Assembly (NCBI GenBank): GCA_028551475.1
Contig: CM052358.1
Span: 16,103,938 to 16,167,937, forward strand
Direction: 5' to 3'
Length of the DNA stretch: 64,000 bases
Source of the DNA: Casuarina equisetifolia
Lineage: Eukaryota; Streptophyta; Magnoliopsida; Fagales; Casuarinaceae
The notes beneath the pieces were generated by a model. It was not told the DNA's origin. It made no database searches and saw only the letters and a list, made by a program, of their open reading frames with translations. This document shows, one piece after another, positions 48,824 to 60,838 of this stretch (position 1 is the stretch's first letter; each line of letters begins with the position of its first letter). The position numbers were made by a program, and so were the translations under genes.

Positions 48824-50491
48824 TCAGGCAATTACTTCATCCTTCACGCAAGGCCTGTATTTGACTTCCGTAATTTCGGTTCTAGAGGAATATACAGCGT
48901 CACAGCATTCTCTTCCCCCGACCTGTGAAAAAGATAGAGCGCCAGTTATATGAAGTTTCACGTGTAGTGGAAAAGAATACGAGAATTCAGAAGCTTAAAA
49001 TAGAAGTACGTGGATAATCCTTATGGTATAGAGTAAACGGAAAGCACTCACCACCAAGCGTGTCTTCGCTGGAGAAAACACCTGGATTTTGGTGATCCCT
49101 TCAGCAGAATGATTACCAGTTAATAAACAGGTTGATAGATCACGAGGTGATTTTCTGATATATGTAGTTAGAATTTGGTCCCCTTGAGTATGCGCTACAG
49201 AGTCAAAGAAAAACACATGAGGAGCTTCACAGGGATTGTTGGAGAGCCAGCGGGTGTTGAACATGTAAAGAGGTGGCCTTGCATTTCTCTTCCATGGCCT
49301 AAATGTCTCAAGGGGTCTCCACAAAATGCTCCGGGGGATTATGCTTTCGTAAATGTGAACGGAGTAGCCAAATGAGATAGAGAAAGACCAGTTACTTGGC
49401 CTGTGGTAGCAAATGGTTTGTTGAAGGAGACGGGATTGATCAAACTTTGCCGTCTTCATGAGGTGATTTATGGATTCTGAACGGTTCATGGAGGGGAAGA
49501 TTGGGTCCACGGATTCAAGATGGTGGAGGGAGAGGAAGGGGAACTGGGGGTGTGCCGATAGAAAACCTGATACGTCTCCTCGTAGATCGATCTGCATTCA
49601 CAAATAAACAGCACTTAGTTTGTGAATTGCTTTTTTTTTTTTTTTGGTCATTTAACGGTACACTGGTGCAATTCTACATAGACCTAACAAGGTAAGAGAA
49701 ACTGCAATTACCTGGTGAAACCCTTTCACTGGAGTTAAAGGAACTCCTAAATCAGCCAAACATGAGTGTAGCATAAAATCACTGACATGCAAGTGCGGAT
49801 ATCTCTCAATACAGTTGTCTAGCTTCGTTGCCAGTGCCTCTGCTAGGGGATAACTCAAAGCATACCCGCCTCCACCAAATGCCATGTCAAATGAGAAATC
49901 AAAGTTCGACTTAACACATTCTGAATTTGACCCAATATAGTAGTATTTGGAATGGTTGTACTTGGTTAGAATCTCAACTAGATTATCAATAAATAGCACA
50001 GTATCATCATCTGCCATTACGTACCACCTGACGTCTTTATCCCTCTGACTAAATGTCTCCATGATTGTACGTACAATTCGAACTTGAATCGGGTTCACCA
50101 TTCTTGGGTATGCTCTCAATTTGGTGACATCTTCGTTGACACGAAAAGGAGGAAAAGTTGAAGGCCAAGGTTGGAACTCCTGCGCGGGAGCTCTATCTAG
50201 AAAAACATATCCCCGGGTTACATTTGGTCTCCACCATGCTCCACTATATGATCTTTTGTACTTCCATGTTTTCATGGAGCCGACTATTCCAAACACAACG
50301 TGGCTAATATTGGTAGGAAGGTCGGTAATGGGATTTGAGGTTGGCCTCATCTGTTTTACAGATGGTAAGAGGTCTGAAGGCTGGTAATTTGGAGGGTTAA
50401 ACAAGGGGTAGAACAAAAACAAGACTAAACCCAAAATAGCTAGGGACTTGCATAGGGTTCCAAGAGAAAAAGGGGAGAGGATTCGATGCAT
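48824..50491 (-). CDS. DUF604 fringe-like glycosyltransferase-related protein, copy C
   Basis: Three exons on the minus strand: 50491-49712, 49591-49052 and 48922-48824. Exon 2 (540 bp) and exon 3 (99 bp) are the same length as in copy A, with GT-AG phase-0 introns; the product is 472 residues. The chosen start gives MHRILSPFSLG and an N-terminal anchor (KSLAILGLVLFLFYPLF). An in-frame ATG at 50551 would add 20 residues. Motifs include SHVVFGIVGSMKTW, WWRPNVTRGYVFL, WYVMADDDTVLF (probable metal-binding Asp cluster), FGGGGYALSYPL and RECCDA, with end EVIA as in copy A. It is intact, close to copy A and in the same orientation, as expected for tandem duplicates. A Golgi glycosyltransferase role is inferred from the family; no substrate is known. 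Confidence 0.9.
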
Positions 50492-51756
50492 GGTGCTCAA
50501 GTGGGCAGAAATGGATGAAGATAGAGTGAAACGTGGAAAGATTTTGAACATTGAAGGATTAAAATTAACAAGGCTGTAAATGAAGAAAGCTTGCTATATA
50601 TTGAAGATTTAGGGAAGACTTGTAAAGGATCTCTCATTTTTTTAAGACAATAAATCCTGTTTAAGTTTGCTAACACGTGATGTGGGTCCTTTTTTTAAAC
50701 GTGGAACTCGTCAAAAACAAAATTTTGTTTGAAACTATCTCAAACCCTATGGATTTTGGGAGAAGTGAATAAGTTCTTGAAGGCTTGCATGTTCAGCTTC
50801 GAATGGAATTAGTGCATGCAGACAGCATATTAAAGTCAAGTCCTCGCTTTTTTCACGCCGTATCTGTCTCGCCAGATGTTATGTCGCTAGAGTAAAGTTA
50901 TGCGACTTAAATCACGCATACACTTCTACCTACTTAAGAAAAATTAATTCAAGCTGGGGACAACCCAAAAGCATGCTGGACAATCTTATGTTTATGTTCA
51001 ACAGAGGAACCTTCCAATACGAATATCTCCAGCTTATGATCTTAATATAGCGTCTTGTACATTAACCCGGACTTTTACGCTAGCAGGCCATAAACTTGCG
51101 GTCTGCCCCACTTCATCAGAACCCCAAGTCGCTTTGATATCCCTTTTTTACAGATCAAATGGCCATTAATTCGTCGTTCTATGTAATATACAAAAAAATC
51201 TAAACAATTTTTAAGAAACCCAAATGTTACATTATTTAAGCCTTTCTATTAGACACAAAACGAGCAAAATTTTATGGAGAATGGTGATACAAAACATGTT
51301 TGGCATTTTGCATGGTTGATATAAAGGTAGGGTCTGATCTTTGCCGTGCACGAGGCTTCTCTATCTCTCTCTTCCTGCGAAACTATTCCCTTAAAGGGTA
51401 CTGAAAGAAAGGAAGAGAATGTAATTAAAAAACAAAAAAAGACTGGCTTAGTCGGAGCTTATGCCGCCTGGGACCAAAGACGTCCCATACGCAAAATCTC
51501 TCTCACACCTTTTACTTACCAAAAAAGAAAAAAAAAGAAAAAGAAAAAGAAAAAGGATTGAACTTGACAATGATGTCTAATTTGTAAACGGTGGTGGTGA
51601 CAAAACTCTACCTGGCTTGTGAATATAAATACGGTGCTGTTATTTGGATTATGCATTAAACGAAATAAAATACCCTATAGCACTTGAAATTACTTAAAAG
51701 AATTAAAACAATTGGCGGGGCCTATCCTACTAGAAATTGTGAATGCTCATTCCAGC
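50492..51756. other. Upstream region of DUF604 copy C; no gene recognised
   Basis: Holds the 5' flank and probable promoter of copy C. A purine-rich GAAAAA-type tract lies at about 51520-51555. The short frame at 51346-51561 runs into that tract and is not credible as a gene. Confidence 0.5.
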
Positions 51757-51995
51757 TTCTTCTTTTTTATTTTTTGGTGAAAGGTCAAATTATATATCAC
51801 TCATAAAAAATTTACAAGATTGTTCGATTACAAAATATCATCATCTAAGCTCAAATATTGCACTTGGCAAATTCCAAAGCTCTTGTAAAAATTTATTACA
51901 ATTTGTAAGCTTGACTCCTCTGGTAGATGAAATCTTGCCTCTCACGTCCTTCTTGATTTTAGCAATAATGGTTGAGTTCTTCTTTTTTATTTTTT
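51757..51995 (-). mobile_element. Short 3' LINE-like fragment between 19-bp direct repeats
   Basis: TTCTTCTTTTTTATTTTTT occurs at 51757-51775 and again at 51977-51995. Between them, 200 bases match the 3' end of the LINE at 45.84-46.05 kb (GAAAGGTCAAAT, AAATTCCAAAG, TCCTTCTTGATTTT blocks). A severely 5'-truncated LINE copy with its target duplication is the simplest reading. A SINE sharing the LINE tail is possible. Confidence 0.65.
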
Positions 51996-52929
51996 TTTCC
52001 CGTTAGATAAAGGGTGGCGTTGGGGGTATGGTATGGGATGTCAAATATAGGACGTAGGTCCTAAGTAGCCATTAGTTAATCACTGGGATACTTGCTTGTA
52101 GCCAGCCTTGCTTTGAGCTTCAACATAATCGTGCTTTCAATGTTTTAGTTTGCAACGAACGGATGCTGAAGGAGTTATCACAGTTCTCCTTTTTCCGTCT
52201 GAGCTTTAATCAAACTCTATAAATGAAAAAAAAAAATTGGAATTTAAGACTCTTGAGGACCATCAAAATCTTTCTTAGTTTCCAATGGAGGCCATCCTGG
52301 TGGAATCAACCTAACATGCTGTAGGCATGGACAAAGGTGCCGTGCTTCACACGAGAGCCTCACCTGCGTGCTAACTGTTTCCTGTCCTTGCCATCAAATG
52401 AGACCCTTGCAGGGTTTCTGCTACTGACAGTTACTTACACTCACAATGCCACATGCTTTGATAATATCAGAGGCCGAAAGCACAAGGAATGTGGACAATT
52501 ATAGGTGTAAGTTGGAAATGAGGATTGATTATAAATGGCCAGAGGACAAATGGGGAAAAAAACAAAAAATGGCAGAAACAAAGAGGATAAAAGATACAGA
52601 TAAAGAACTATGTCGTGTGTTTATTGATTTGTCCTCAAACCTTTATAGAACGAATTCAAGATATTTATAAAATTACAAAGAATGATATGGACAAATGTAA
52701 TTTTTCCTAAGCAAGAATCTCACCGTTGATCGGTGTTGATGAGGATGGAAACAGCGTGTCTCGTGCTGCAGGAAATAGCCACTGGGGTGCTCGAGTGCAA
52801 AGGGAAACTGATATGGAAGATTCTGCTAACATGCCGCTCTTAATAGTCAAAGTTGACGTGGCATTTGGTTTAATCAACATTTCGAGCAAGTTTATGGGGT
52901 GGAATGAACAATTAGTTCGTAAAAGTTAA
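51996..52929. other. No gene recognised
   Basis: Short frames at 52446-52670 and 52726-52929 lack recognised similarity. The stretch may include further decayed 3' Copia sequence, since RNase H text starts at about 52930 on the minus strand. Confidence 0.4.
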
Positions 52930-53577
52930 AATTGAGCAGTGGAGAGATCTTTGGTGAAAATGTTAATAGATTGATCAATAAAAGATGAAATAAACATATA
53001 GCTGATCACATGCAAGACATTTACATGCCAAGTGATAGTTAATCTCTACATGCTTTATACAAGTGTGAAATATTGAAATTCTCATAAGATAGAGGGCTGA
53101 AAAATTGTTACACGAGACATAGACAGATGGGGAGGGAGGGTATTAAGAACATGAAGAAGATGCTCAATCCATATAATTTTAATAGTGGTGTCTACAAGCA
53201 TTTGTATTTAGTCTTAGTGCTCAAACAAGCTATGGCACATTGCTTGTAGGAGTGTTCAGAAATCATATTTTAGCCTAGGAAGACACTAAGAGGCATCGCT
53301 AGTAAGAAAAAATCCATGTCAAGGACTATTAACAAGATCCCTAAGAATGCACTTGACTGCTTATTTAGGTAATGTTCAAACAAGTGAAGGTTAAATATTG
53401 GATAGCACCCACAACATTGCAATAGAGGAGTGGATTCGAAAAAGGGTCACTAGCATGAATGGATGGATGCTCATTAGTTGTACACAAAGTGAAAATAGCT
53501 CGAGTGTTGATTATCTTTGAGCAAGCAAAAATCTCTAGAGTAAACTTAGCATGTTATAAAAGAAGGTCGGCAAGGTG
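52930..53577 (-). mobile_element. Copia RT/RNase H remnant, distal half
   Basis: The minus strand reads, with stops, NVVGAIQYLTFTCLNIT (RT; about 53360-53410) and later KHVEINYHLA (RNase H), then NIFTKDL (about 52950-52990). The proximal RT of the same element continues at 62615-63180, beyond the Sirevirus-like copy 2 inserted here. It is a Tork/Ale-like minus-strand element with no LTR recognised. Confidence 0.75.
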
Positions 53578-53582
53578 GATTG

Positions 53583-55393
53583 TATTGAAAATAAGGGTTT
53601 TGTGTGTGACAAAATATATTTATGCAGATATTTGATAAAATATGCTTTTCATAAGTACAAAAGAAAATTATAGAAAGTAAAAGGTGTACAAATTATAATA
53701 TCAATTAATAATATTATAAAGTAACCGGGTTCCTATATTTCTTAATATAATGTTACTATATAGTGACATTAAGAAAGGATTTATTTAAATTGCATTAGTT
53801 AAAATAAAATGTCTTGAGTACAATGTCTATTAAATTAAAATTAAATATGACATACATTGTGGTTAAGAAAAAATGATGCTTGCTTATGTTTTGAGGAAGG
53901 TTGAAATATATGGCTTTGCTTGTTGGAATAAATCTTAGTTCTATCAAGGACATGTATTACATCATTCTCAGATTGATATAATGTTCTTGGACTGGATATT
54001 GTGTTCTCGGCCTGGTTAATATTCTTGGGCTGGATATTGTGTTCTTGGCCTGGTTAATGTTCTCGGGCTGGATATTGGGTTCTTAGTTTTGTTATACTTG
54101 GCCTTTTAAGCTTTTGGTCCATGACACATTGCGTTATTAGGCTTGCTTTCAGTCCGGTTATAATCGAGCACTTAGCTCTCAATCCTTACGTTTTCAGGCT
54201 CTCTCTCGCTTAAGTGGGTGCAGATGTTGGTGATGAAACTCATCGTTTCATGCGGATGCTGGTAATGAAACTCACCATTTCATTAACATATTGCCCTCAC
54301 TATCTACTTGATACCCTAAAAAGAGTATTGTCGAAAAGCTACCGACATAAGAGAGTGAGAGAAAGAGGAAAACGGCGCTGCTAGTGACCGAATCCTCAAC
54401 AGGAGGATTTCTGATGAGACCGATGTTAGAACGGTCTAATTTGAGCTGGAGAAGGAAGATTTGAAGGTCAATTTACTGTTCCAATGGGAAGATAGCTCAT
54501 GATTGAGGTTTGATGTGCTCGAAACCCTAGCCCTAACTTTTCTATTTAAGAGAAGTTGTTCTACGAAGAAGGGGTCGATGACTTGCAAGATTCTGAAGCT
54601 TTTATTGAGAAAAGATTCTATTATTGAGCTCATTCTTTGATCTTGCATTCTTTGTGACAATCGGTTATATTCAAGGCTACAATGATATTGTGATTAAATC
54701 TTTATCTGATTGTTTATATCATCGATTCAATCTTATATAACTTTATTTATGTGCTGATTTCATTAAAAAATAATTATTACACATAAACATTAAGAGAAAC
54801 CCAAAACCCTAATTTATTTCAATTTAGGATTTTTGTGATAGGAGTTGAGAACTTTTATATCTACATCAGATTAGCTCTTATTTATTATAGAATCCCACTA
54901 TTTGTCATATTATTTATGATTTGTAATTAATTAATGATCTTTTGATCATATTGTATAATCTTGTACAAGAGATTCCTTAAAGAGGAGTCGTTTGAGTTAG
55001 GGAGAACGTTTTCTCCTAACATAGTTGAGTAAAGGAGACTTCAATCAGTTTTGATTGAAGGAGAAAAGGGTGGATGTAGGACTCAAGGTGTGAGTGCCGA
55101 ACCATTATGGTAAATTTGGTGTGAATATCTTTGCCTATTATTGCCTTAATCTTCTTATAACACTTGCTGCCTTATTACTAGTCTTTGAATTTATATGAAT
55201 ATTTGAAGTGCATAATTGTGATAGTATTTTCGTTGACTTGGAAGAAGAGCATCATAGGTTTTGAATTATGATTATGTCATATGGTAATTATTTGTATGTT
55301 ATTGTTAATATAACAAATTTTTTCAAGTTGTTTTTATAAATTGCCTAATATAACAATTCAAACCCCCTTTTTATTAAGCCATAAAAACAAACA
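53583..55393 (+). repeat. 5' LTR of Sirevirus-like copy 2
   Basis: Starts TATTGAAAATAAGG (mutated TG) and ends AAACAAACA. It contains the conserved AGTAACCGGGTTCCT block and repeated GGCTGGATATTG units near 53990-54080, more numerous than in the 3' LTR. Confidence 0.9.
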
Positions 55394-55455
55394 ATTGGCA
55401 TCTAAAGCCAGATTCTCTAATTAAAAGGATTAACATCCTAGAGTAGATCCATACT

Positions 55456-56362
55456 ATGGCTTTTGACAAAGGTTTAGCTGTTATGGGGTTTAATAAACCT
55501 CCTTGTTTGATGGCATTAATCTTAGGCATTGGAAACAATTAATGCAAGTCTTTATAATATGCCAAGATCTAGAAGCTTGGCAAGTAATTAAGAAAGGTAT
55601 TACACTACCTAAAATTGATGAGTGGTCAAAAAATGAAGCTAAACTAATGGGGTTAAATGGTAAGTCCATGAACATGATCTATAGTGGTCTTAGAACATAT
55701 GAGTTTAACAAAGTGTCCTCTTATACCACTGGTAAAGAGATTTAGAGTAAATTAGAAGTCATCTATTAAGGAATTAAAAAGGTAAAGTCTTCTAAAGTCA
55801 ATATGCTTACACATGATTATGAATTATTTGTCATGAAGGATTTTGAAACTATCAGTGATATGTTTGGTAGATTCACTGAAATTATTTATGAGCTTAAATT
55901 GTTAGGAAAAACCTATGCAAATGAGGAAATGGTAAGGAAGATGTTAGTATCCCTACCCGAGAGTTGGGATCATAAAAAGATGGCCATAAAAGAAGCTCAT
56001 GACCTAGATGTGCTGACTTTAGATGACTTGCTAGGTTCTCTTAAGACTCATGAAATGCAGCTTATAAGAAGAGAAAAAGAAAAAAGGAAAACAGAAGATC
56101 ACTTGCACTTAAAGTAGAAGTTGAAAAAGTTAAAGAGGAAGAGTTAGAAAATGATGAAGTAGCTTTTATAGCTAGAAAATTTAGAAAATTCCTAAGAAGA
56201 GGATTAAACAAAAACATAGGGCAAACTAGGAGAAAATAATCAAATGAACCTAGGGAGAATGTGTGTTATGAATGCAAAAAACTAGGACACATCAAGATTG
56301 ATTTTCCAATGATTAAGAAAAGAAACAACAAGAACAAAAAGAAAGCCATGATTGTTGCCTAG
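55456..56362 (+). pseudogene. gag of Sirevirus-like copy 2
   Basis: Frames 55503-55745 and 55803-56117 read LFDGINLRHWKQLMQVF, NMIYSGLRTYEFNKV and LTHDYELFVMKDFET. A TAG stop occurs at a Trp position near 55742 and another stop near 55768. The zinc knuckle near 56265-56310 reads CYECKKLGHIKIDFP: the last Cys of CCHC is Phe. Confidence 0.85.
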
Positions 56363-56798
56363 GATGATGATAAGAACTCATTATCTGATGAGGAAGCTCA
56401 AGAAGAAGTTGCATATCTATGTCTGACCACAACAGTAACTCTTGAAGAAGAAAACAACGAGGTTAATGATTCTAAACTGTTTCTTCAAATAAATTATGGG
56501 TTAGAAACCACATTTTCTGATTTAGTTGAATATGCAAATAATTTGAAAAATAAATACAAAAAGATAAAAGCAAAAAATAAATCCGAAAAACAGAAAATGT
56601 TGACTTTTGTACATAAAATTGGTTTAACTAATGTACATAATAAACAAAGTACAACAATTGCTACATGTAGAGATGAAACTGAAAAGAAAGATGTTTCAAT
56701 TTCCATGGATGAAAACATTAATATTTCTACTAATGCATATATGAAATATGATGCTTGCATGAAATGATACGTATAAGAAACAAAGAAAATATGAAAAC

Positions 56799-58620
56799 AT
56801 GCAAATAGGAATAGAAACTTTATGTGATGTCAATGTATGTTGTAATACTAAAATACATGTAGAAAATAACTCACAAGTATGTGCTGAAAATATTAAGAAT
56901 AGAGTCCGTGAACTAGAAAAGGAAAACTGTGACTTGAAATCAAAACTTAATGCAACTAATCTGCTGCTAAAGAAATTTACAAAGGGTAGTGGCATGTTAG
57001 ATAGAATTCTAAATTCTCAAAGAGGTATATATGATAAGGCGGGACTAGGATATAAATTGAATGACAAATCAAAATCATTCACACATTTCTTTAAAGAAAA
57101 AGAATGTTCAATTCTGCTGCATGAAAATAACTGCTCCTTTTGCAATTATTTTGGCCATAATTGTGATAAATGTCTTATATAGAAAGGCTTACAAAGTAAA
57201 GAAACTTTGGTTGCCTAAGAATGACAGAACTTTAAGTCAAACTAACACTCATGGACCCAAAGTAAAAAGGGTACCAAGCACTTCAACGATCAAATTTGTT
57301 TCTGTAAGTTATGAGTGCACAATTGAGGAACAAAAAGCTCAAGAATATGTGGATTTTGGATAGAGAATGTTCTCGACACATGACTGGGATGAAGGAACTC
57401 TTCTCAACACTTGAGTTGAAAAATGGAGGTACGATATCTTTTAGAGATAACTCCAAAGGAAGAATAAGAGGAATGGGAACAATAGGTAATCATAATACCC
57501 TACTTATATTTGAAGTCTTGCTTGTAGATGAACTAAATTTAATCTACTTAGCATAAGTCAATTATGTGATAAAGGATTCAAAATAAAATTTGGAAAAGAA
57601 AATTGTCTTGTTGAGCATGCTGAACATAAAATGAAGATTGTTGGAAATAGAAAAGACAATATCTATATGCTTAATTTAAGTAAATTGAATGTTGAACAAA
57701 CTTGCTTGATTGTGAACAAAAATGTGGATGCTTGGGTGTTGCATAGAAAGCTAGGACATGCGGGTCTAGGATTGATATAAAAACTGTGTAAGTATAATCT
57801 AGTGAAAGGTCTTCCATCTCTAGAATTTAACAATGATAGAATATGTGAAGCATGCATTAAGGACAAACATACACAAAGTAACTTCAAGTCGAAACTTATG
57901 GTAAGCACATCTAAACCATTAGAAATACTACACATGGACCTTTTTGGTCCAATGAGAACAGCAACGTTAAATGGTAAATATTATGCCTTAGTCATTGTAG
58001 ATGATTACTCTAGATTCACATGGACGTACATGCTTGCTAGAAAAGATGAGGCATTTGAAAAGTTTGCTAGATTTTGTAAAATGATTCAAAATGAAAAATG
58101 TTTTTCAATCATAAAAATAAGAACTGATCACACTGGAGAATTTGAAAACCAACTTTTTGAAAAATTTTGTTTAAAAAATGGTATTTTACACAACTTTTTA
58201 GCTCCTAGAATAGCACAACAAAATGGTGTGGTTGAAAGGAAGAATAGAACTCTTCAAGAAATGGCTAAAACCATGATGTGTGAATATAATCTTCCTAAAC
58301 ACTTTTAGGGGGAAGCTGTAAACACAACGTGTTATATTTCAAATTGTGCTTTAATAAGACTTATTTTGAAAAATACACCTTTTGAATTATTCTTTGAAAG
58401 AAACCAAACATTTCATATTTCCATGTTTTTGGCAGCAAATGCTTTATTTTAAATCATAGAAAAGAATCACTTGAAAAATTTGATTCCAAAAGTGATGAAG
58501 GAATATTTCTTGGATATCCTCATACAAGTAAAGCATATAGAGTATTCAATAAATGAACTTTAGTTGTAGAAGAGTTAATTCATGTTAAGTTTGAGGATGA
58601 ATGTCACGGTATTCTAGAAG
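56799..58620 (+). pseudogene. Protease and integrase region of Sirevirus-like copy 2
   Basis: The protease motif at about 57350 reads WILDRECSRHMTG, with Asp-Arg-Glu replacing the catalytic Asp-Ser-Gly. In frame 57802-58308, integrase shows CIKDKHTQSNF, LHMDLFGPMRT, RTDHTGEFEN and QQNGVVERKNR, so the three DD-E residues are still visible. A stop at 58306-58308 and later frameshifts break the C-terminal part. Confidence 0.85.
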
Positions 58621-58789
58621 CCGAAGAAAATAGTGGAACTAAAAGCATTCCAAATAAGGCTGAAGTTAAGGAGGAGTCTGAAACTAGGGAACCTTCCTCT
58701 CCTAGAGTCAGAAATGAAGTAGATCATGATCACATCATTGGAAATCTAAATGTTAGAGTAAGCACAAGGTCTCGAGTTCACAACACATG

Positions 58790-60310
58790 TGAACATCAAG
58801 CCTTCCTATCTCAAGTAGAGCTAAAGAAAGTAGATGAGGCTCTTGAAGATGAAAATTGGTTTCTTGCTATGCAAGAAGAATTAAATCAGTTTGAAAGAAG
58901 CAAGGTCTGGAACCTAGTTCCTAGGCCAAAGAATCATCCGATTATAGGCACAAAATGGGTATTTTGGAACAAACTAGATGAGAATAGTATCATTACTAGG
59001 AATAAGGCTAGATTAGTGGCACAAAGATATAGTCAAGAAGAAGGAATTGACTATGATGAAACCTTTGCACCAGTGGCTAAGTTAGAAACTATTCGAATCT
59101 TACTTACCTTTGCTTGTTGTATGAATTTTACCTTATTTCAAATGGATGCCAAGAGTGCATTTTTGAATGGTATTATAAATGAAGAAGTATATGTTGAACA
59201 ACCACCTAGATTTGAAGATCCGATTTATTCAAATCATGTCTTTAAACTATCAAAGGCTTTATATGGTTTGAAATAAGCTCCATGAGCTTGGTATGATAAA
59301 CTGAGCTCCTCCTTGATAAATCATGATTTCAGAAAAGGAAAAGTCGACAACACATTATTAATAAAGAACAAAAAAAAAGAAATTTTAATTGTTCAAATAT
59401 ATGTTGATGATATTGTGTTTGGTTCTATAAATTCTACATTATGTGAAGAATTTGTTGTGTGCATGCAAAGTGAATTTGAAATAAGTATGATGGGTGAGTT
59501 AACATACTTTCTTGGATTGCAAATCAAACAAACAAACAAAGGAACTTTTATAAGTCAAACAAAATACACAAATGAATTGCTCAAGAAATACAAAATGCAT
59601 GACTCCAAACCAATGAACACACTAATGAGCACTTCCTTATCATTATCTAATGATGAAGATGGAATTAGTGTAGACACTAAATCATATCGTGACATGATTG
59701 GTTCTTTGCTATACTTGACTGCATCTAGACTGGATATCATGTTTGGTGTGTGTTTATGTGCTAGGTATCAATCTAATCCCAAAGAATAGCGCCTAGTTGC
59801 TGTTAAAAGAATATTTAGATATCTTAGAGACACAGTTTCCCTAGGAATCTGGTATCTTAGAGATACCACTCTAAATTTGCATGCCTTTAGTGATTTTGAT
59901 TATGCTGGTTGCAAATTAGATAGGAAGAACACTAGTGGTGGATGTCATTATCTCAAAAATATGCTCATTTCTTGGTACTCCAAGAAACAAAATTGTGTAG
60001 CTCTTTCCTCCATTGAAGCTGAATATATAGCTACTACCAGTAGTTGTGCTTAAATCTTATGGATGAAACAACAAGTAGACGATTATGGCATCTTATCACA
60101 TAAGGTTCCATTAAAATGTGATACCACCAATGCAATTAATCTTATTAAGAATCCTATTCAGCACTCTAAAACAAAACACATAGAAATTCGACATCATTTC
60201 ATTCAAGATCATGTGAGTACTGATCAGTAAATTGCTAATATCTTAACCAAATCTTTATCTAAGGAACAGTCTTAAGCTCTTAAAAGAGAATTTGGAATGT
60301 TAGTCCCTGA
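58790..60310 (+). pseudogene. Reverse transcriptase and RNase H of Sirevirus-like copy 2
   Basis: Frame 58869-59276 carries RT N-terminal motifs (GTKWVFWNKLDENS, DYDETFAPVAKLET, QMDAKSAFLNG) and ends LYGLK before a TAA at a Gln position, followed by a TGA. Frame 59313-59789 carries YVDDIVFGS and MIGSLLYLTASRLDI. RNase H follows with stops (FSDFDYAGCKLDRK, SSIEAEYIATTSS, KHIEIRHHF), to about 60310. Confidence 0.85.
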
Positions 60311-60838
60311 AAACATTTAAATTCTCTATTACTGTTATTTCTCTACTCTTTTACCATCTCACAAAAGGCTCGGTTTGAGGCGGAATGGCTCTAATTCCAC
60401 TCCAATGGCATTTGGTTAGTATCCAAACCTTATCCTTGCCGGTTCACTTCTTGCTCATTTTTTTTTATAACTTGTCTTGATAGCTTGCATGTTCATCTTT
60501 TTGCTTATGCCAAAAAAGGGGAGAGAATAATGTGTGCACATGTGAAGTCTCATTTCTAACTATATTAGTGCAGAATGTGGGATACATATCTTTCTAACAT
60601 CCTTGCTTGGAAACTCCCATGTTTTATACATGTGTTATGATCAAATGTTCGGAATCTATTAGACACATGCATAGGACTTGCTTGCAGATTCTGATCATAT
60701 GAGTAGTGAGCAGTAAATAATTGTGTGATGTTCAATATGTTGCAACTCCAAGCTATATTCTCATGAAAAACATGATTGATATTGTGTGACATGTGCCATA
60801 CTATTGAAATATTTTGTCATCATCAAAAAGGGGGAGAT
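60311..60838 (+). other. 3' non-coding part of Sirevirus-like copy 2 with purine tract
   Basis: About 0.5 kb between RNase H and the 3' LTR without a credible frame. Two purine-rich stretches occur: AAAAAAGGGGAGAGAAT near 60515 and the terminal AAAAAGGGGGAGAT at 60825-60838. More than one purine tract upstream of the LTR is known in Sireviruses. Confidence 0.6.

Noticed and set aside
51346..51561. 71-codon frame ending in poly-Lys
   Set aside because: It is produced by the purine-rich tract and has no similarity or conserved start context.
54436..54660. 74-codon minus frame in the 5' LTR of copy 2
   Set aside because: It sits inside a non-coding LTR and is not preserved in the 3' LTR.
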